Shown in pieces: positions 30,886-40,363 of a stretch of DNA of 64,000 nucleotides; position 1 is the first letter of the stretch, and the number at the start of each line of letters is the position of its first letter. The DNA comes from Acidaminobacter sp. JC074. GTDB lineage: Bacteria; Bacillota; Clostridia; Peptostreptococcales; Acidaminobacteraceae. Where the stretch lies: positions 62,001 to 126,000 of the forward strand of contig NZ_VANV01000007.1 in assembly GCF_022496765.1 (NCBI RefSeq), read 5' to 3'. The notes beneath the pieces are model-generated. The model ran no database searches and was not told the origin of the DNA. It saw only the letters and a program-made list of their open reading frames with translations. The translations under genes were made by a program, and so were the position numbers.

Positions 30886-33800
30886 CTAGTCTAGTAGAGA
30901 AGAATTATTCTGAAAATCTATCACCAGTTCTCCAAAGGATTGATGGAGCATTTCATTAAGATAAAGCACTTCTCTTGTAATGCCTGATTCGCGTACCCTG
31001 TCATTCATAGACTTAGAAACATCCATCATGGCTTCTGCGCCAATGTTTGCAAGCATACCCTTGATTTGATGAGAGACAGACTCTAAAGTGTCTACGTCTT
31101 CTTCTCTAATGGCAGCATCAATGGAATCCAAATGGGCTGGCATTTTATCAATTACCATCTCAACAATTTCTTTCATGCCTTCTTTGTCGTCTCCAAAGAT
31201 ATCAAGCAAACGGTTATAATTAAATATGTTTCCTCCGATAAACTGCTCTGTATAAGTGACTTTTTCAGCGACGTTTTCAAAGTTCACCCATTTTCTTATC
31301 ATACTTACGAAACCTTCTTGAGTAAGGGGTTTAACAAGATAATCATTCATACCAGCCTCTATACACCTATCTAAATCACTCTTTAAGGCGTTGGCCGTCA
31401 TGGCAACAATCGGTGTTTCAATAAACTCTTTTTCCCTTATATGCCTGGTCGCTTCAAAGCCGTCCATTTCTGGCATCTGACAATCCATCAATATCATGTC
31501 GTATGACTTATACTTGAGTATCTCTATAGCCTCAATACCATTGGCGACAGCATCAGCATGTACATCCTCTTTCTTAAGCATGGCAAGGGCTACATTTTGA
31601 TTGATGGTATTGTCATCCACAACCAAAACATGAAGTTTTGAAAAATCCTTTTCTACATCGCCTGCTTCAGCATTCATCTGCTTATCAATCAAGAACTCCT
31701 TATAAAGATCAGATAGAATGATTGGTTTAGAAATAAAGTGGTCAAACAAGTATTTCTGGTGTTTTTTGATATTAGAATCATTCAACCTATGGAGTCTCGT
31801 AATAGAGAAAGTATTGTCCACATCAGACCTTATGGTATTTAGAAGTGACTCGTAGCCAATTTTTTCATCTCCATCAAGTACAACCTGAATAGATTTATCG
31901 GTCTTAAGGTTGGCTTCAAAGAGCTTCAAAATCATATCCGATTCATTAGATACGATGATATGCTCCACATCATACTTTGAACATAAACGTTCAAACATGG
32001 TTCGCATGTTTCTATTTGGTTCAAGGATGACAACCAAGGTATCGTCCAAGTTAGTCTTTATAACTTCTTGTTCAACGTTACCAAGCTTAATCTCAAACCA
32101 GAAAGTTGAACCAAGGCCTATCTCTGATGTCACACCAATTTTTCCGCCCATCACCTCTGTCAACTGTTTAGAAATAGCCAGTCCAAGGCCAGTACCACCA
32201 TAGTTTCTTGTAGTGGAAGTCTCCACCTGTGAAAAGGAATCAAAGATGGCATCTTGTTTTTCAAGTGGAATACCTATACCGGTATCTTTCACTTCAAAGC
32301 GGACAATAGAATCATAATGACCGATATGTACGACCGCCATAGAAATGACAATATCCCCCTTTTGGGTAAACTTGATGGCATTGTTCATCAAGTTGTTAAG
32401 AATTTGTGCAATCCTACTTGGGTCTCCAATATATAACCTTTCATGTGACTCAGCTGGCATATTGATGAGGTTTAAGCCCTTCTTATCTGCTTCGTAAGAA
32501 AAAGACAATAGAACATCATCTATAAGTGCTTCTACATTAAACTCAATCTCTTCTAACTCAAGCTTACCCGCTTCAATTTTAGAGAAATCAAGTATGTCAT
32601 TTACCAAGGCCAATAGGTTCTTGGCACTAACATCCACAACATCTGCATATTGCTTTTGCTCTTCATTTAAAACTGTTTCTAATAATAATGAGTTCATACC
32701 AATAATCCCATTCATTGGGGTCCTGATTTCATGACTCATATTGGCAAGGAATTCTGACTTGGCTGTATTGGCTTCTTCAGCTTGCTTGGCAAGTTCCTTG
32801 GCACGTCTCATCTCTTTTTCTAAGGAACGGTTTAACACATCTGCTTCAACCCTTGATGCTTCCACATCTTCCATGATACTGAGTAAAATATCTTGATTAG
32901 ACTTAAGCTCTTCAGCATGGGCTTGGTCGAGCATCTTCTGGTTCATAAGGGCCTTTTCAACTTCTTTTCTTGGTGTGATATCTCTGATAACCGCCTGGGT
33001 GTATCTTAGGTCATCCAAATAGAGCGTGTTCATTTTAACTTCACAAGAAACAAGTGAGTCCTTTTGAATATACTGCCATTCAAAGGTGGCTTTTCCCACC
33101 TCCAATACAGTTCTTAAATACTGACTCATCTTATATTCAGATTGATCTCCATCTTCTTGAGTATGTGGTGATAGTTCATTGATATCCTTACCAATAAGGT
33201 CCTCTTTGGATGCATAGCCAAATAAGTCCAAGGCAGATTCATTACAGTCTAGAACTTTGTATCTCTTAAGAATTAAGATGGAATCTGAGTTGGTATCAAA
33301 GAAACTTTTAAACTTGTTTTCAGATTGTCTCAGTTTCAGGGTTATCTCGTCTTTCTTCTTGACATTGATTCTTACCATGGTACCTGAATACCAACAGAAT
33401 ATAAGGAGAATGGCCATGGTAAATAAGAGTATATGGTTATCACTATAATAAGAAATATGACCACCTAAAACATCGCCAAGTACGGCAAAGATAACAGGTA
33501 AAAATCCTAACTTGTTTAAAAGATTCGAATCGATTGTGAACATCTGCATACAGAAAATAATGATGGCCAAAATAGTGCCAACAGGTATATCAATCACAAC
33601 CAAGTTAAATACAAAACAAAGCATGGTGTTGAAGATGACCCTAACAAGTTCATTGGTGTAAAGATTTGTACTTAAGGCATATTTTGCCCTGATGCCAAGT
33701 ATGGAGTTGACAATAGAAAAGACCAAAAACATACCGATCCCGATAGGTACAGACCTCATCTTATTGAGGGTAATGAACATCATAACAACAACAGCAAGTG

Positions 33801-33906
33801 GCAGTAGTCTGCCAATTGTAGATATGTAAGAAAAGGTATCAACTTCTTGACTGGCTCTTCTCGTATGATAATCCATGTAAATCTTTTTAGCTGTTTTGTT
33901 ATTCAT
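30886..33906 (-). CDS. Hybrid sensor histidine kinase with receiver and HPt domains
   Basis: A 1006-residue membrane kinase. Six or seven N-terminal helices (about 30-180), PAS domain (about 195-315), coiled coil (about 315-385), HisKA with phospho-acceptor His392 in [12 protein letters not shown], HATPase (about 495-620, [12 protein letters not shown]), a degenerate receiver (about 630-740), a normal receiver (about 755-875; [10 protein letters not shown], phospho-Asp in [11 protein letters not shown]), and a C-terminal HPt ([11 protein letters not shown]). It is a phosphorelay hub like BarA/ArcB types. Its start overlaps the upstream PAS-protein gene by eight bases. No response regulator with an output domain is adjacent. 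Confidence 0.93.
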   Translation of the reverse strand: MNNKTAKKIYMDYHTRRASQEVDTFSYISTIGRLLPLAVVVMMFITLNKMRSVPIGIGMFLVFSIVNSILGIRAKYALSTNLYTNELVRVIFNTMLCFVFNLVVIDIPVGTILAIIIFCMQMFTIDSNLLNKLGFLPVIFAVLGDVLGGHISYYSDNHILLFTMAILLIFCWYSGTMVRINVKKKDEITLKLRQSENKFKSFFDTNSDSILILKRYKVLDCNESALDLFGYASKEDLIGKDINELSPHTQEDGDQSEYKMSQYLRTVLEVGKATFEWQYIQKDSLVSCEVKMNTLYLDDLRYTQAVIRDITPRKEVEKALMNQKMLDQAHAEELKSNQDILLSIMEDVEASRVEADVLNRSLEKEMRRAKELAKQAEEANTAKSEFLANMSHEIRTPMNGIIGMNSLLLETVLNEEQKQYADVVDVSAKNLLALVNDILDFSKIEAGKLELEEIEFNVEALIDDVLLSFSYEADKKGLNLINMPAESHERLYIGDPSRIAQILNNLMNNAIKFTQKGDIVISMAVVHIGHYDSIVRFEVKDTGIGIPLEKQDAIFDSFSQVETSTTRNYGGTGLGLAISKQLTEVMGGKIGVTSEIGLGSTFWFEIKLGNVEQEVIKTNLDDTLVVILEPNRNMRTMFERLCSKYDVEHIIVSNESDMILKLFEANLKTDKSIQVVLDGDEKIGYESLLNTIRSDVDNTFSITRLHRLNDSNIKKHQKYLFDHFISKPIILSDLYKEFLIDKQMNAEAGDVEKDFSKLHVLVVDDNTINQNVALAMLKKEDVHADAVANGIEAIEILKYKSYDMILMDCQMPEMDGFEATRHIREKEFIETPIVAMTANALKSDLDRCIEAGMNDYLVKPLTQEGFVSMIRKWVNFENVAEKVTYTEQFIGGNIFNYNRLLDIFGDDKEGMKEIVEMVIDKMPAHLDSIDAAIREEDVDTLESVSHQIKGMLANIGAEAMMDVSKSMNDRVRESGITREVLYLNEMLHQSFGELVIDFQNNSSLLD

Positions 33907-35125
33907 CCACGCCTCTATCTTTATCTAGCTTTATAACACTCTTATACTTGGGTTCTTTCCCCGCTTCTATCAAGAGTGCATTCACTTCTTTTTTCATTTC
34001 TATGATTCTTTTTTCTCTGTTAAAGGTCAAATTATTGAGCTGCTTAGTATGAGCCAGAGACTTTTTCAGTTTTTCTTCATGTTCCTTTGCCTCACTGATG
34101 TCTACAAAGTTTTCTAAAAGATACTGTTTGTTGTTGAGTCTTACTTTAACAGAACTACGTAAAACAGGCACCGACACTTCCTGTAAAGATAAGAGATAGG
34201 AATCTCTTGAATTATAAGCCTCATTATAGTCTTCTTCTTCAGCTAAGAATCTTGAAAAAGGTTTACCGATAATCTCTTCTTTACGCCCTCCAAGCATAGC
34301 ACAAGCCGCAGGATTTACATCCACCACCTGGTCTTTTCTAGGATCTACAATGATGATGCCAGATTGTAAGGACTCGACAATCTTTTCAGTCTGGAGTTTT
34401 TCAGATTCTAAGGCCTTAGATTTGTTAAAGGATTCATTTTCTAAATGAATCAACTCTTCTCTTATAATGGCAAAGTTCTCAACAATGGGATACAAAGGAT
34501 GTTCAGCATCAATATTTAGCTTACCAAAATCAAACATATCGTTGTCTTCCCATAAAAATTCTCCGCAAGAAATTGCGATTTCTTCAATATCATGAGACGA
34601 AATCTTATGGTATTTCTTCTTTTTTATAAATTTTTTATAAGGGGAATAATTCTTTAAAATAGACACAGCTCTTAGAACAGCACTCTTATAGTCCGCTTCT
34701 GTACCAACATCCACATTGTATTGACTGTACTGTCTTTTACCAGACTTAAGGATCAGGTCCATACCTCGATTGGCATTATAGGCAATAAAACCAATATGCT
34801 TTTCCTTGTTCTCAATAAAATAATCCTTTTGTATTCTGATATTTACTTTTGTAGGCAATATGCCTGTTAAGTCCTCATAGTTTCTCATTTCTACATAAGG
34901 AAATTCTATGCTTTGGTCTTCTAAAAACTTATCTAAAAAATGCTGGTATCTTTCTGCATCAAAGTCTACAATCCTACCATAAGTATGAACATCCACTATA
35001 TGGTTGCCAATTTTTCTAAAAGACACCAAATAATTATCTGATATTTTTAGGTTCTTCCAACGTGGGCTTTCTATTATATCTAACTGTGTCACAGGACAGA
35101 TTTTTTTATCTATAATTATGTTCAT
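33899..35125 (-). CDS. PAS-domain signalling protein, partner of the hybrid kinase
   Basis: A 408-residue soluble protein without kinase or output domain. Residues 1-210 form an alpha/beta region of unknown fold with a strongly basic patch ([12 protein letters not shown]). Next a coiled coil (about 220-250), a PAS domain (about 250-360; [20 protein letters not shown] is a typical PAS start) and another coiled coil to the end. The stop overlaps the kinase start by eight bases, so the two are made together. It probably senses a signal and modulates the kinase. Ribosome binding site AAGGAG. Confidence 0.75.
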   Translation of the reverse strand: MNIIIDKKICPVTQLDIIESPRWKNLKISDNYLVSFRKIGNHIVDVHTYGRIVDFDAERYQHFLDKFLEDQSIEFPYVEMRNYEDLTGILPTKVNIRIQKDYFIENKEKHIGFIAYNANRGMDLILKSGKRQYSQYNVDVGTEADYKSAVLRAVSILKNYSPYKKFIKKKKYHKISSHDIEEIAISCGEFLWEDNDMFDFGKLNIDAEHPLYPIVENFAIIREELIHLENESFNKSKALESEKLQTEKIVESLQSGIIIVDPRKDQVVDVNPAACAMLGGRKEEIIGKPFSRFLAEEEDYNEAYNSRDSYLLSLQEVSVPVLRSSVKVRLNNKQYLLENFVDISEAKEHEEKLKKSLAHTKQLNNLTFNREKRIIEMKKEVNALLIEAGKEPKYKSVIKLDKDRGVDE

Positions 35126-35175
35126 AACAACTCCTTCTCAGCAGTTGATAGATACCCATTTTCAACCAAATATAA

Positions 35176-35197
35176 CAAAAAAGAAGCCGAAGCTTCT
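35176..35197 (-). terminator. Terminator of proC
   Basis: On the minus strand AGAAGC-TTCG-GCTTCT is followed by TTTTTTG, two bases after the proC stop. Confidence 0.85.
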
Positions 35198-35198
35198 C

Positions 35199-36002
35199 TT
35201 ATAATTTTTGCTTAAGTCGATCAGCTTTTTTAGTAGCCTCTCTAATGGTTTTCATAAGCGTTCCTCTGAAATTGTTATTTTCTAAAGTATAGACACCGTC
35301 TATTGTTGAACCACCAGGTGAACACACCATGTCCTTGAGAGCCCCTGGATGGAGTTCCGATTCTAAGACCATGGTTGCAGCCCCTCTTACTGACTGGGCA
35401 GCAAGCTTGTATGCCTTACGTCTTGGAAGACCCATCATAACACCACCATCAGCCATAGCTTCAATCATCATAAAGACGTAAGCTGGTGATGTACCACTTA
35501 CAGCAGTAATGATCTCCATATACTTTTCTTCAACAAGCTCTACTTTACCAAATGACTTAAAGAGTGCAACAATCTCATCTACCTCTTCAAAGTTAACCAA
35601 TTGGTTCATACAAAGTGCTGACATACCTTCATTCACCATAACCGGTGTATTCAGCATAACTCTTACAATTTTCTTATCACCGATGATCGATTCAATTTCA
35701 GATATCTCTACTGACGAGACTACCGATACTACAATGGTATTGTCTGAAATATGGTCTTTTATCTGCTCAAGCACACTTGCAAGACCTAAAGGCTTTACAG
35801 ATATAATCAGTACATCTGCAAATTCTGTTACCTTGATATTGTCCCTTGTGATCCCTATATGATATTTATCTAAAGCGGCTCTAATTTTCTTTTCATTACG
35901 GCTACTTGCCAATATTTCATCTGGATTTACAGTCTTGCTATTTAATAAACCAGAAACCATGGCTTCACCAATGTTACCATAACCTATAATTCCTACTTTC
36001 AT
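35199..36002 (-). CDS. proC: Pyrroline-5-carboxylate reductase
   Basis: A 267-residue cytoplasmic enzyme that reduces pyrroline-5-carboxylate to proline with NAD(P)H. Rossmann motif VGIIGYGNIGEAM (3-15). The C-terminal signature DMVCSPGGSTIDGVYTLE, with the family core CSPGG-T, matches the substrate-binding helix-loop of ProC. Length is standard. Ribosome binding site AGGAGG. It follows the small ACT-like gene and has its own terminator. Nothing unusual. Confidence 0.95.
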   Translation of the reverse strand: MKVGIIGYGNIGEAMVSGLLNSKTVNPDEILASSRNEKKIRAALDKYHIGITRDNIKVTEFADVLIISVKPLGLASVLEQIKDHISDNTIVVSVVSSVEISEIESIIGDKKIVRVMLNTPVMVNEGMSALCMNQLVNFEEVDEIVALFKSFGKVELVEEKYMEIITAVSGTSPAYVFMMIEAMADGGVMMGLPRRKAYKLAAQSVRGAATMVLESELHPGALKDMVCSPGGSTIDGVYTLENNNFRGTLMKTIREATKKADRLKQKL

Positions 36003-36052
36003 GTCTGCCTCCTAATGAGAATAAACTATCACAATCACTGGTAACATGCAAG

Positions 36053-36072
36053 AAAAAACCACCCTAAGGTGA
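36053..36072 (-). terminator. Terminator of the small ACT-like gene
   Basis: On the minus strand TCACC-TTAG-GGTGG is followed by six T. Confidence 0.65.
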
Positions 36073-36318
36073 TTAAAATTCCATTCTTCTAGCGACAACG
36101 CCTTCAATTTCATTCAGTTCTTTCTCAAGTAAGTCATACTCACCCTTGTCATCAGGGGCAAATTCTAAAATAATCAAGCCGCTTGGACTACAGAAATTCC
36201 CTGTTTCATGTAAGCCTAATCTTGTTTTGATAATACAACCATGTTTGGTTAATAAACCTTGTACTTCCATTGCTAATTCTTCTCTGTTTTGGATTTCAAT
36301 CCCCATAATTGTTCTCAT
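36073..36318 (-). CDS. Small ACT-like (TM1266-type) protein
   Basis: An 81-residue protein starting MRTIMGIEIQNREE at ATG 36318, which has AAAAGGAGAAG directly upstream; a longer in-frame ATG at 36357 has no such site. The beta-alpha-beta-beta-alpha-beta order and size resemble small ACT-fold proteins annotated as iron-only hydrogenase system regulators, but this is a pattern match only. One Cys in KHGC and one in FCSPSG. It is divergent from the Rnf/Nqr-like operon, which makes a redox-linked role plausible but unproven. Confidence 0.6.
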   Translation of the reverse strand: MRTIMGIEIQNREELAMEVQGLLTKHGCIIKTRLGLHETGNFCSPSGLIILEFAPDDKGEYDLLEKELNEIEGVVARRMEF

Positions 36319-36382
36319 AATCTTCTCCTTTTTTCTTAGTTCACTATATTTATACACTTTTCCTTATAATATAATCAATTAT

Positions 36383-36412
36383 TTGAAATATTTTATTAAA
36401 ATTGGGTATGAG
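36383..36412 (+). promoter_or_regulatory. Possible promoter of the Rnf/Nqr-like operon
   Basis: TTGAAA (36383-36388), 18 bases, TATGAG (36407-36412), about 30 bases before the AGGGGG ribosome binding site. Confidence 0.4.
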
Positions 36413-36457
36413 TGAAATAATGAGTTAAGAAATCACATTAAAGGGGGTAGTTATTTC

Positions 36458-37396
36458 TTGAAAATTCAATTTATGAAACAGAATATGATGCGAAAAGTCA
36501 TTTATGCACTCGTACCACTCATCCTAGCAGGCATTTATTTTTATGGCTGGAGAACATTGTTACTTTTACTAATCGTTACACTCACAGCATGTGTAGTCGA
36601 ATGGATATTTGTAAGGAAATCAACTAAAAAGATTACCGAGGCAGTTATCGTTACATCGATTTTGTACACATTGACATTACCACCAGGTATTCCATACCAC
36701 ATAGCCATGATAGGCATCATATTCGGTGTACTATTTGGGAAAATGGTCTTTGGTGGATTTGGTAAAAATCCATTCAATCCAGCACTTGTTGGACGTGCCT
36801 TTATTTACGTCAACTTTCCAAATGCCATGACCATGGAGTGGATGCAACCAACTTCAGGTGCATTTGGTTCCTTGACGAAATACACCATCGATACCATCAG
36901 TCAGTCCACGCCATTATTAGAGTTCAGGGCAACAGGCAATATGCTCAGTTACATACAAGTCTTATTTGGTAATGTGGCAGGTTCTATCGGTGAAACGAGC
37001 GCCATTCTTATTATCATTGGTGGTCTTTATCTACTCATTACCAAAACAGCTTCTAAAGAAACCGTTATTGGCCTTTTAGGCTCATTTATCATCACATCAG
37101 GTACCCTATTCTTAATGGGTGTCTCAGAGATACCAAATCCTTTATACGGTATGCTTGCTGGTGGTCTTTTATTTGGTACATTTTTTATGGCAACAGATCC
37201 TATTTCATCACCTAAGACAAAGGAAGGTAAATACATCTATGGTGCCATCATCGGACTGGTCACAGTGATTATCAGAGGTTTTGCCCTATTTGCAGGTGGT
37301 ATGATGTTTGCCATCTTAATAGGTAATACATTTGCTCCACTTATCGACGAGTTGGTGAAAATGTTTAAAGGTAGAGAAAGGAGACAAAATGGCTAA
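36458..37396 (+). CDS. rnfD: RnfD/NqrB-family membrane subunit of an ion-pumping oxidoreductase
   Basis: A 312-residue membrane protein with eight or more helices, starting at TTG 36458 ten bases after AAAGGGGG; the next ATG (36473) is too far from it. FGGFGKNPFNPALVGRAFI is the family hallmark. TIDTISQSTPL corresponds to the covalent-FMN site, with Thr151 as likely attachment. Length equals RnfD and lacks the N-terminal extension of NqrB (about 410 residues). It is the first gene of a five-gene operon that ends in NqrF, not RnfB, so naming it RnfD or NqrB is a matter of convention. Confidence 0.9.
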   Translation: MKIQFMKQNMMRKVIYALVPLILAGIYFYGWRTLLLLLIVTLTACVVEWIFVRKSTKKITEAVIVTSILYTLTLPPGIPYHIAMIGIIFGVLFGKMVFGGFGKNPFNPALVGRAFIYVNFPNAMTMEWMQPTSGAFGSLTKYTIDTISQSTPLLEFRATGNMLSYIQVLFGNVAGSIGETSAILIIIGGLYLLITKTASKETVIGLLGSFIITSGTLFLMGVSEIPNPLYGMLAGGLLFGTFFMATDPISSPKTKEGKYIYGAIIGLVTVIIRGFALFAGGMMFAILIGNTFAPLIDELVKMFKGRERRQNG

Positions 37397-38000
37397 GAAA
37401 AAACAAGTCTTATATCCTGTTGTTTTTATGGTCGTCTTAACAGTTTTCTTCACTTTCCTATTATCATTTATCAACCTGGCGACTTCAGAAACCATAGAAG
37501 AACAACAAGCACTTGTCATTCAAAGATCTGTTTTATATGTATTTAATCTAGATGGTAATGGTTCTGATGAAGACGTTCAAAAGATGTTTACTGACACAAT
37601 CGACATAGAAGTTAAGGACAACAGAAACATTTATATTTATAAAGACAAGAATCAAGTAAAAGGTTATGCCTTTGATTTCTCCGGTAAGGGTTTATGGGGA
37701 ACCATCACAGGCCATATCGCTATCACACCTGATCATAAGGAAATTCTCGGCATCAACTTTGTCTCGCATTCAGAAACACCTGGCTTAGGTGGTCGTATAG
37801 ATGAAGAAGAGTTTAAAAGTCAATTTAGAAATCTTGTAATGGCAGACCCAACCATCGTCTTAAATAAAGATACAGGTGGTAACTTAGATGCCATTTCAGG
37901 TGCCACTCTAACATCACTTGCTGTAAGAGATATGGTTAATTTAAATATTCCTGAGATATTAGAATTTGCTAGAGAGGAGGGTTTCTATGAAGGAAATTAA
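37389..38000 (+). CDS. rnfG: RnfG/NqrC-family covalent-FMN subunit
   Basis: A 203-residue protein with one N-terminal membrane helix (about 8-30) and an extracytoplasmic FMN-binding domain. The flavinylation motif SGATLTS is intact (Thr173 is the attachment residue), preceded by the expected ETPGLGGRID segment. It needs an ApbE-type flavin transferase, which is not in this window. Overlaps the previous gene by eight bases and the next by 14, so translation is coupled. Ribosome binding site AGAAAGGAG. Confidence 0.93.
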   Translation: MAKKKQVLYPVVFMVVLTVFFTFLLSFINLATSETIEEQQALVIQRSVLYVFNLDGNGSDEDVQKMFTDTIDIEVKDNRNIYIYKDKNQVKGYAFDFSGKGLWGTITGHIAITPDHKEILGINFVSHSETPGLGGRIDEEEFKSQFRNLVMADPTIVLNKDTGGNLDAISGATLTSLAVRDMVNLNIPEILEFAREEGFYEGN

Positions 38001-38595
38001 AGCGATTTTTTCAAATGGCGTCTGGAAAGACAATCCTATCTACAGACAGATTCTTGGTATATGCTCTGCACTGGCAGTAACAAATCTTATGATGAACTCC
38101 CTTGTAATGGGGATTGGTCTTATGTTTGTTACAGGTCTTTCAAGCTTAACAGTTTCACTTTTAAGACATCATACACCAAAGCACATTAGAATGATGGTAC
38201 AAACCCTGATCATCTCAGCATTTGTTATTATCTTAGACATCTTCTTAAAGGCCTACTTGCCAGAAATGTCTAAAGCACTTGGTCCCTATGTTGGTCTGAT
38301 TATTACCAACTGTATCATCATGGGTAGATGTGAAGCTTACGCCCAGCATAACCCACCGATTCTTTCATTCATAGACGGTGTGACCATGGGTTTAGGTTAC
38401 ACACTTGTTTTACTTTTTATCGCATTCTTCAGAGAGTTATTAGGTTTTGGTTCTCTATTCGGTATCCAAGTGCTTGGCGAATCATTTACGCCATGGACAC
38501 TTATGATCATGCCACCAGGCGCATTCTTCATGTTGGGTATTGTTATTTGGATTGCCAAGAATGTGTTCCCGAGTCCAGAAGAGGAGGCTAAATAA
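37987..38595 (+). CDS. rnfE: RnfE/NqrD-family membrane subunit
   Basis: A 202-residue membrane protein with about six helices. Start ATG 37987 follows GAGAGGAGG; an earlier in-frame ATG at 37966 has no site. Family signatures: NGVWKDNPIYRQILGICSAL, NCIIMGRCEAYA and a membrane Cys in GICSA that pairs with one in RnfA to carry an in-membrane iron centre in known complexes. Stop and next start overlap (TAATG). Confidence 0.94.
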   Translation: MKEIKAIFSNGVWKDNPIYRQILGICSALAVTNLMMNSLVMGIGLMFVTGLSSLTVSLLRHHTPKHIRMMVQTLIISAFVIILDIFLKAYLPEMSKALGPYVGLIITNCIIMGRCEAYAQHNPPILSFIDGVTMGLGYTLVLLFIAFFRELLGFGSLFGIQVLGESFTPWTLMIMPPGAFFMLGIVIWIAKNVFPSPEEEAK

Positions 38596-39185
38596 TGGTA
38601 GATATTAATCCTTTAGTTATATTCATAGCATCAATCTTTACCAACAATATGATTTTATCTAATTTCCTTGGTATGTGCTCATTCATTGCTGTGTCCAAAG
38701 AAATAGAAACATCATTTTCTCTTGGACAGGCCGTAACTTTTGTACTGACTTGTACATCACTGCTCAACTATTTGATTTACAATTATATACTAGAACCATT
38801 TGGTCTTGAGTACTTAAGATACATCATCTTTATCATTGTCATTGCAGCCTTTGTTCAATTGGTTGAAATGATCATTGAAAGATACTTTGAACATTTGTAT
38901 TATTCATTGGGTATCTTCCTTCCTCTTATCACTGTTAACTGTGCCATCCTTGGTGTATCTTTATTTATGGTTATCAGAGATTATGACTTAATCCAGTCTG
39001 TACTTTTCGGTGCAGGATCAGGTATTGGTTGGACCCTTGCAATAGTTGCACTTGCTGGTATTAGAAAAAAACTTAGAACAGCAAAACTGCCTAATGGCCT
39101 AGAAGGTCCTGGTATCACCCTAATTATCACGGGTATCATGGCACTTGCATTTTTAGGTTTCTCAGGCATCGTACAAATTCAATAA
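38595..39185 (+). CDS. rnfA: RnfA/NqrE-family membrane subunit
   Basis: A 196-residue membrane protein with six helices, the inverted-topology homologue of the previous subunit. NNMILSNFLGMCSFIAVSKE and VNCAILGVSLF contain the two conserved membrane cysteines that bind the Fe centre between NqrD and NqrE. It is translationally coupled to the gene before it. Confidence 0.95.
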   Translation: MVDINPLVIFIASIFTNNMILSNFLGMCSFIAVSKEIETSFSLGQAVTFVLTCTSLLNYLIYNYILEPFGLEYLRYIIFIIVIAAFVQLVEMIIERYFEHLYYSLGIFLPLITVNCAILGVSLFMVIRDYDLIQSVLFGAGSGIGWTLAIVALAGIRKKLRTAKLPNGLEGPGITLIITGIMALAFLGFSGIVQIQ

Positions 39186-39195
39186 GGAGGCAATG

Positions 39196-40296
39196 ATGTA
39201 TGTAATTATTAGAACCATTTTAATCATCAGTGCCATGACAGGCTTATTGGCATTTCTACTCTCTATAGCCAATCGAACCATTGCTAACTATGGCGAAAAG
39301 AAAATGATGATCAACCAAGAAAAAGAATATACCGTTGATGGGGGTGATACCCTCTTAACAGCCCTTATAGACAACGAAATCTTTATACCATCTGCATGTG
39401 GTGGTAAAGGATCCTGTGGTTACTGTAAGGTACATGTCGATGCTGGTGGTGGTAGATTTTTACCAACAGAAGCAGGTTATGTATCTGAAGCTGAACAAGC
39501 AGACGGCGTCAGACTTTCTTGCCAGTTAAAGGTTAAAGAAGACATTCAGATTCATATCCCAGAAGAACTCTTTAATGTCAAGCAGTACGATTACGACATA
39601 GAGTTTATAAAAGATGTCACACCAAAGATCAAACATCTACGTGTACATCTACCGGACGATAATGAAATCAACTTCAAACCAGGTCAATACATTCAAATAT
39701 TGACACCTAAATACAAGGGGAATCGTGAGGAAGTCTACAGAGCCTACTCTATTGCTTCTGCACCAAATGATAAGAAATCTCTAGAGCTTTTTATAGGTTA
39801 CGTACCAAACGGTGTTTGTACAACCTATATTCATCAACTACTTAAAGAAGATGATAAACTGACCATCGTTGGTCCTTACGGTGACTTTTTCTACCAAGAT
39901 GGCGACAGAGAAATGGTATGTATTGCCATCGGTACAGGTATGGCACCTATCATGTCTATCTTAAAGCATATGAGAGATAATAATATTGATAGAAAGGTGA
40001 CCTTCTACTTTGGTGCAAGAACCAGAGACGACCTCTATATGATGGACGAGTTAGAAGAGCTTCAAAAGGCCCTTCCAAACTTTAACTTGATCACATGTCT
40101 ATCAAGACCAACGGAAGCCTGTAACTGGGATGGTGAAAAAGGTCGTGTAACAGATCTGATTAATAAATTCTTAGATAACGGTCCTGAATGCGAAGCCTAC
40201 TTATGTGGCTCACCACTCATGATCGATGCTGTCATTCCCCTGTTAAAGGAAAAAGGCATGCCAGAAGAGTTGATCTTCTATGATAAATTTGAATAA
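39196..40296 (+). CDS. nqrF: NqrF-type NADH dehydrogenase subunit (2Fe-2S, FAD)
   Basis: A 366-residue protein: an N-terminal membrane helix (about 1-28); a plant-type 2Fe-2S ferredoxin domain with Cys68, Cys74, Cys77 and Cys109 (ACGGKGSCGYC, later LSC); an FAD domain (RAYSIAS, GPYGDFF); and an NADH domain (IAIGTGMAPIMS, CGSPLM, C-terminal FYDKFE). This is the electron-input subunit of Na+-NQR and is not found in standard Rnf. ATG 39196 is five bases after AAGGAGG; ATG 39193 is the alternative. Here it ends an operon without nqrA, rnfC or rnfB. Confidence 0.93.
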   Translation: MYVIIRTILIISAMTGLLAFLLSIANRTIANYGEKKMMINQEKEYTVDGGDTLLTALIDNEIFIPSACGGKGSCGYCKVHVDAGGGRFLPTEAGYVSEAEQADGVRLSCQLKVKEDIQIHIPEELFNVKQYDYDIEFIKDVTPKIKHLRVHLPDDNEINFKPGQYIQILTPKYKGNREEVYRAYSIASAPNDKKSLELFIGYVPNGVCTTYIHQLLKEDDKLTIVGPYGDFFYQDGDREMVCIAIGTGMAPIMSILKHMRDNNIDRKVTFYFGARTRDDLYMMDELEELQKALPNFNLITCLSRPTEACNWDGEKGRVTDLINKFLDNGPECEAYLCGSPLMIDAVIPLLKEKGMPEELIFYDKFE

Positions 40297-40300
40297 AATT

Positions 40301-40330
40301 AAGGATTGAGCCATGCTCAATCCTTTTATT
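40301..40330. terminator. Terminator of the Rnf/Nqr-like operon
   Basis: AAGGATTGAG, CCATG and CTCAATCCTTTT form a perfect 10-bp stem followed by TATTTT. Confidence 0.88.
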
Positions 40331-40363
40331 TTATATCCTAATGCCATTACATGATAATGCCTA

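Noticed and set aside
36073..36357. The 94-codon version of the small ACT-like protein
   Set aside because: The first ATG has no ribosome binding site, while AAAAGGAGAAG directly precedes the internal ATG at 36318.
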